DNA of 45,788 bases from Betaproteobacteria bacterium SG8_41 (GTDB lineage: Bacteria; Pseudomonadota; Gammaproteobacteria; Burkholderiales; SG8-41), in the NCBI GenBank assembly GCA_001303585.1, contig LJTT01000013.1:1-45788 (forward strand). The letters are read 5' to 3'. The notes beneath the pieces were generated by a model that worked only from the letters and a program-made list of their open reading frames with translations, was not told the DNA's origin and did no database searches. Of this stretch, positions 44,821 through 45,788 are shown one piece after another. Position 1 is the stretch's first letter. Each line of letters opens with the position of its first letter. Both the position numbers and the translations under genes were made by a program.

Positions 44821-45786
44821 TCAAGCGAAATGATCGAAGCCCCTGCGTCCCAGCACAAGCGCCTTTCCATCTTTGCCCAGAACCGTTACGCTCGGCCGGC
44901 GACGCGGCACAATGGTGCCGATCCGCGTGAGTGCAACACGCAGGCGCCGCGCGAGCCGCGCAATGCGCTCTCTCTGGCGAACCCCCGCCGTGAAGCACAG
45001 CTCATAATCGTCGCCGCCGGCAAGCAACGCCGTCCTGGCAGCCGGGCGTGAAAGATGCCTGTGCAGCGTTGCCGAGCGCGGAACCCGTTCCATGTCGATG
45101 ACTGCCGCGAGGCGAGAGCGCTCGCAGATATGGCCGAGGTCGGCCAACAGACCGTCGGAGATGTCGATCGCGCTGTGCGCAACACCGCGCAGCGCGACCC
45201 CGAGCCCAACCCTGGGGTCAGGCACGTGCAGTCGCGGTGCAAGCCGCGCCTGCTCCCGGCGGGAGACACGCACCTGGCCCGCCAATGCGGCCAGCATCAA
45301 CCCCGCATCGCCCAGTCGGCCCGATACCCAGACGTCGTCGCCGGGCCGGGCGCCGTCGCGCCGCAACGCCTGGCCGCCGGGCACCTCACCGATCACCTGA
45401 ACGCAGATCGCAAGCGGCCCGCGTGTCGTGTCGCCCCCGATCAGGTCCACGCCATGCCGCCGAGCAAGGCGCATGAACCCGCGCGAGAAGGCAGCGAGCC
45501 AGCGCGCGTCGGGCTTGGATATCGCCAGAGCAAGCGTCGCCCAGCGCGGTGCCGCGCCCATCGCCGCCATGTCGGAAAGGTTGACGGCCAGCGCCTTGTG
45601 ACCAAGCTGCACGGGATCGGCATCGGGCCGGAAATGCCGGCCGCTCACCAGGAGATCCGTCGTGACGACGAGATCGGCGCCGCGCCGTCCGCGCACGATC
45701 GCCGCGTCGTCGCCGACCCCGAGCACAGCGCCGCGCGCGCGATGGGTGAAGAAGCGCCGGATGATTTCGAACTCGGACAGAACCAT
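44821..45786 (-). CDS. thiL: Thiamine-monophosphate kinase
   Basis: A 321-residue enzyme that phosphorylates thiamine monophosphate to the active diphosphate. It opens with EFEIIRRFFTH and has GVGDDAAIV, TTDLLVSGRHF, AVNLSDMAAMGA, GGDTTRG, AIDISDGLLADLGHI and AGGDDYELCFT, the nucleotide- and metal-binding motifs of the PurM/ThiL fold. The start codon is two bases from the window edge, so a longer upstream start cannot be excluded, although the N-terminus looks complete. Confidence 0.95.
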   Translation of the reverse strand: MVLSEFEIIRRFFTHRARGAVLGVGDDAAIVRGRRGADLVVTTDLLVSGRHFRPDADPVQLGHKALAVNLSDMAAMGAAPRWATLALAISKPDARWLAAFSRGFMRLARRHGVDLIGGDTTRGPLAICVQVIGEVPGGQALRRDGARPGDDVWVSGRLGDAGLMLAALAGQVRVSRREQARLAPRLHVPDPRVGLGVALRGVAHSAIDISDGLLADLGHICERSRLAAVIDMERVPRSATLHRHLSRPAARTALLAGGDDYELCFTAGVRQRERIARLARRLRVALTRIGTIVPRRRPSVTVLGKDGKALVLGRRGFDHFA

Positions 45787-45788
45787 CA

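Overview
The window is a GC-rich, gene-dense chromosomal segment of a Gram-negative proteobacterium, most likely a betaproteobacterium. The evidence is gene order and content. An RnfB with a basic C-terminal tail lies near nth. The order glnE, ilvE, CHCC zinc-finger protein, waaF is present. YhdP, nitrilase and TldD sit together, as do recA, recX and alaS, and thiL, pgpA and cinA. I saw no prophage, insertion sequence, CRISPR array, tRNA or rRNA gene. The species cannot be named from this sequence.

Layout. Positions 1-8 kb: the 3' end of rnfB, a coupled SH3/M48-peptidase pair, nth (endonuclease III), two small periplasmic cytochromes c, a SulP anion transporter and an SLC13/TrkA-C permease. 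7.7-9.6 kb: a cobalamin adenosyltransferase whose stop overlaps an ECF sigma factor, which overlaps its anti-sigma factor. 9.7-12.7 kb: a DUF1161 protein, an unknown membrane protein, a BtuF-like metal-receptor protein and a cyclic-nucleotide-binding protein. 12.7-20.7 kb, all on the minus strand: yhdP, a small secreted protein, nitrilase, tldD and a DAHP synthase gene. 20.8-27.5 kb: glnE, a class III nucleotide cyclase on the opposite strand, ilvE, the zinc-finger protein and waaF. 27.6-33.4 kb: a catabolic-looking stretch with a SnoaL-like protein, a TcuA-like flavoprotein, a class II aldolase, what looks like an amidohydrolase relic, an alpha/beta hydrolase and a YheT hydrolase. 33.5-45.8 kb: phosphomannomutase/phosphoglucomutase, a cupin, an exo/endonuclease-family enzyme, alaS, an OB-fold-like lipoprotein, recX, recA, a beta-hydroxyacid dehydrogenase, a DUF938 methyltransferase, cinA, pgpA, a cupin and thiL.

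The most unusual feature is not a gene. About eighteen loci carry short degenerate tandem arrays with a unit of almost always 7 bp. The unit sequence differs between loci, for example GGTCACC, CACGATT, GTTGAAC, GTTTCGA and GAACGGA. Many loci contain two arrays in inverted orientation. Most arrays abut or include the stop codon of a gene. None lies in any of the six gaps between divergent genes. Two to three lie inside coding sequences (yheT, the tldD 5' end, the btuF 5' end). A second repeat family with a period of about 9-10 bp fills the gap at 10.74-11.09 kb. I know of no description of this system as a whole. Cyanobacterial heptanucleotide STRR repeats and enterobacterial REP/BIME elements are the nearest analogues I can name.

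Most genes are housekeeping: DNA repair, aromatic and branched-chain amino acid synthesis, nitrogen control, LPS core synthesis, envelope maintenance, translation and thiamine or phospholipid metabolism. Regulation is suggested by the sigma/anti-sigma pair and by the cyclase and cyclic-nucleotide-binding protein, although the latter two are 11 kb apart.
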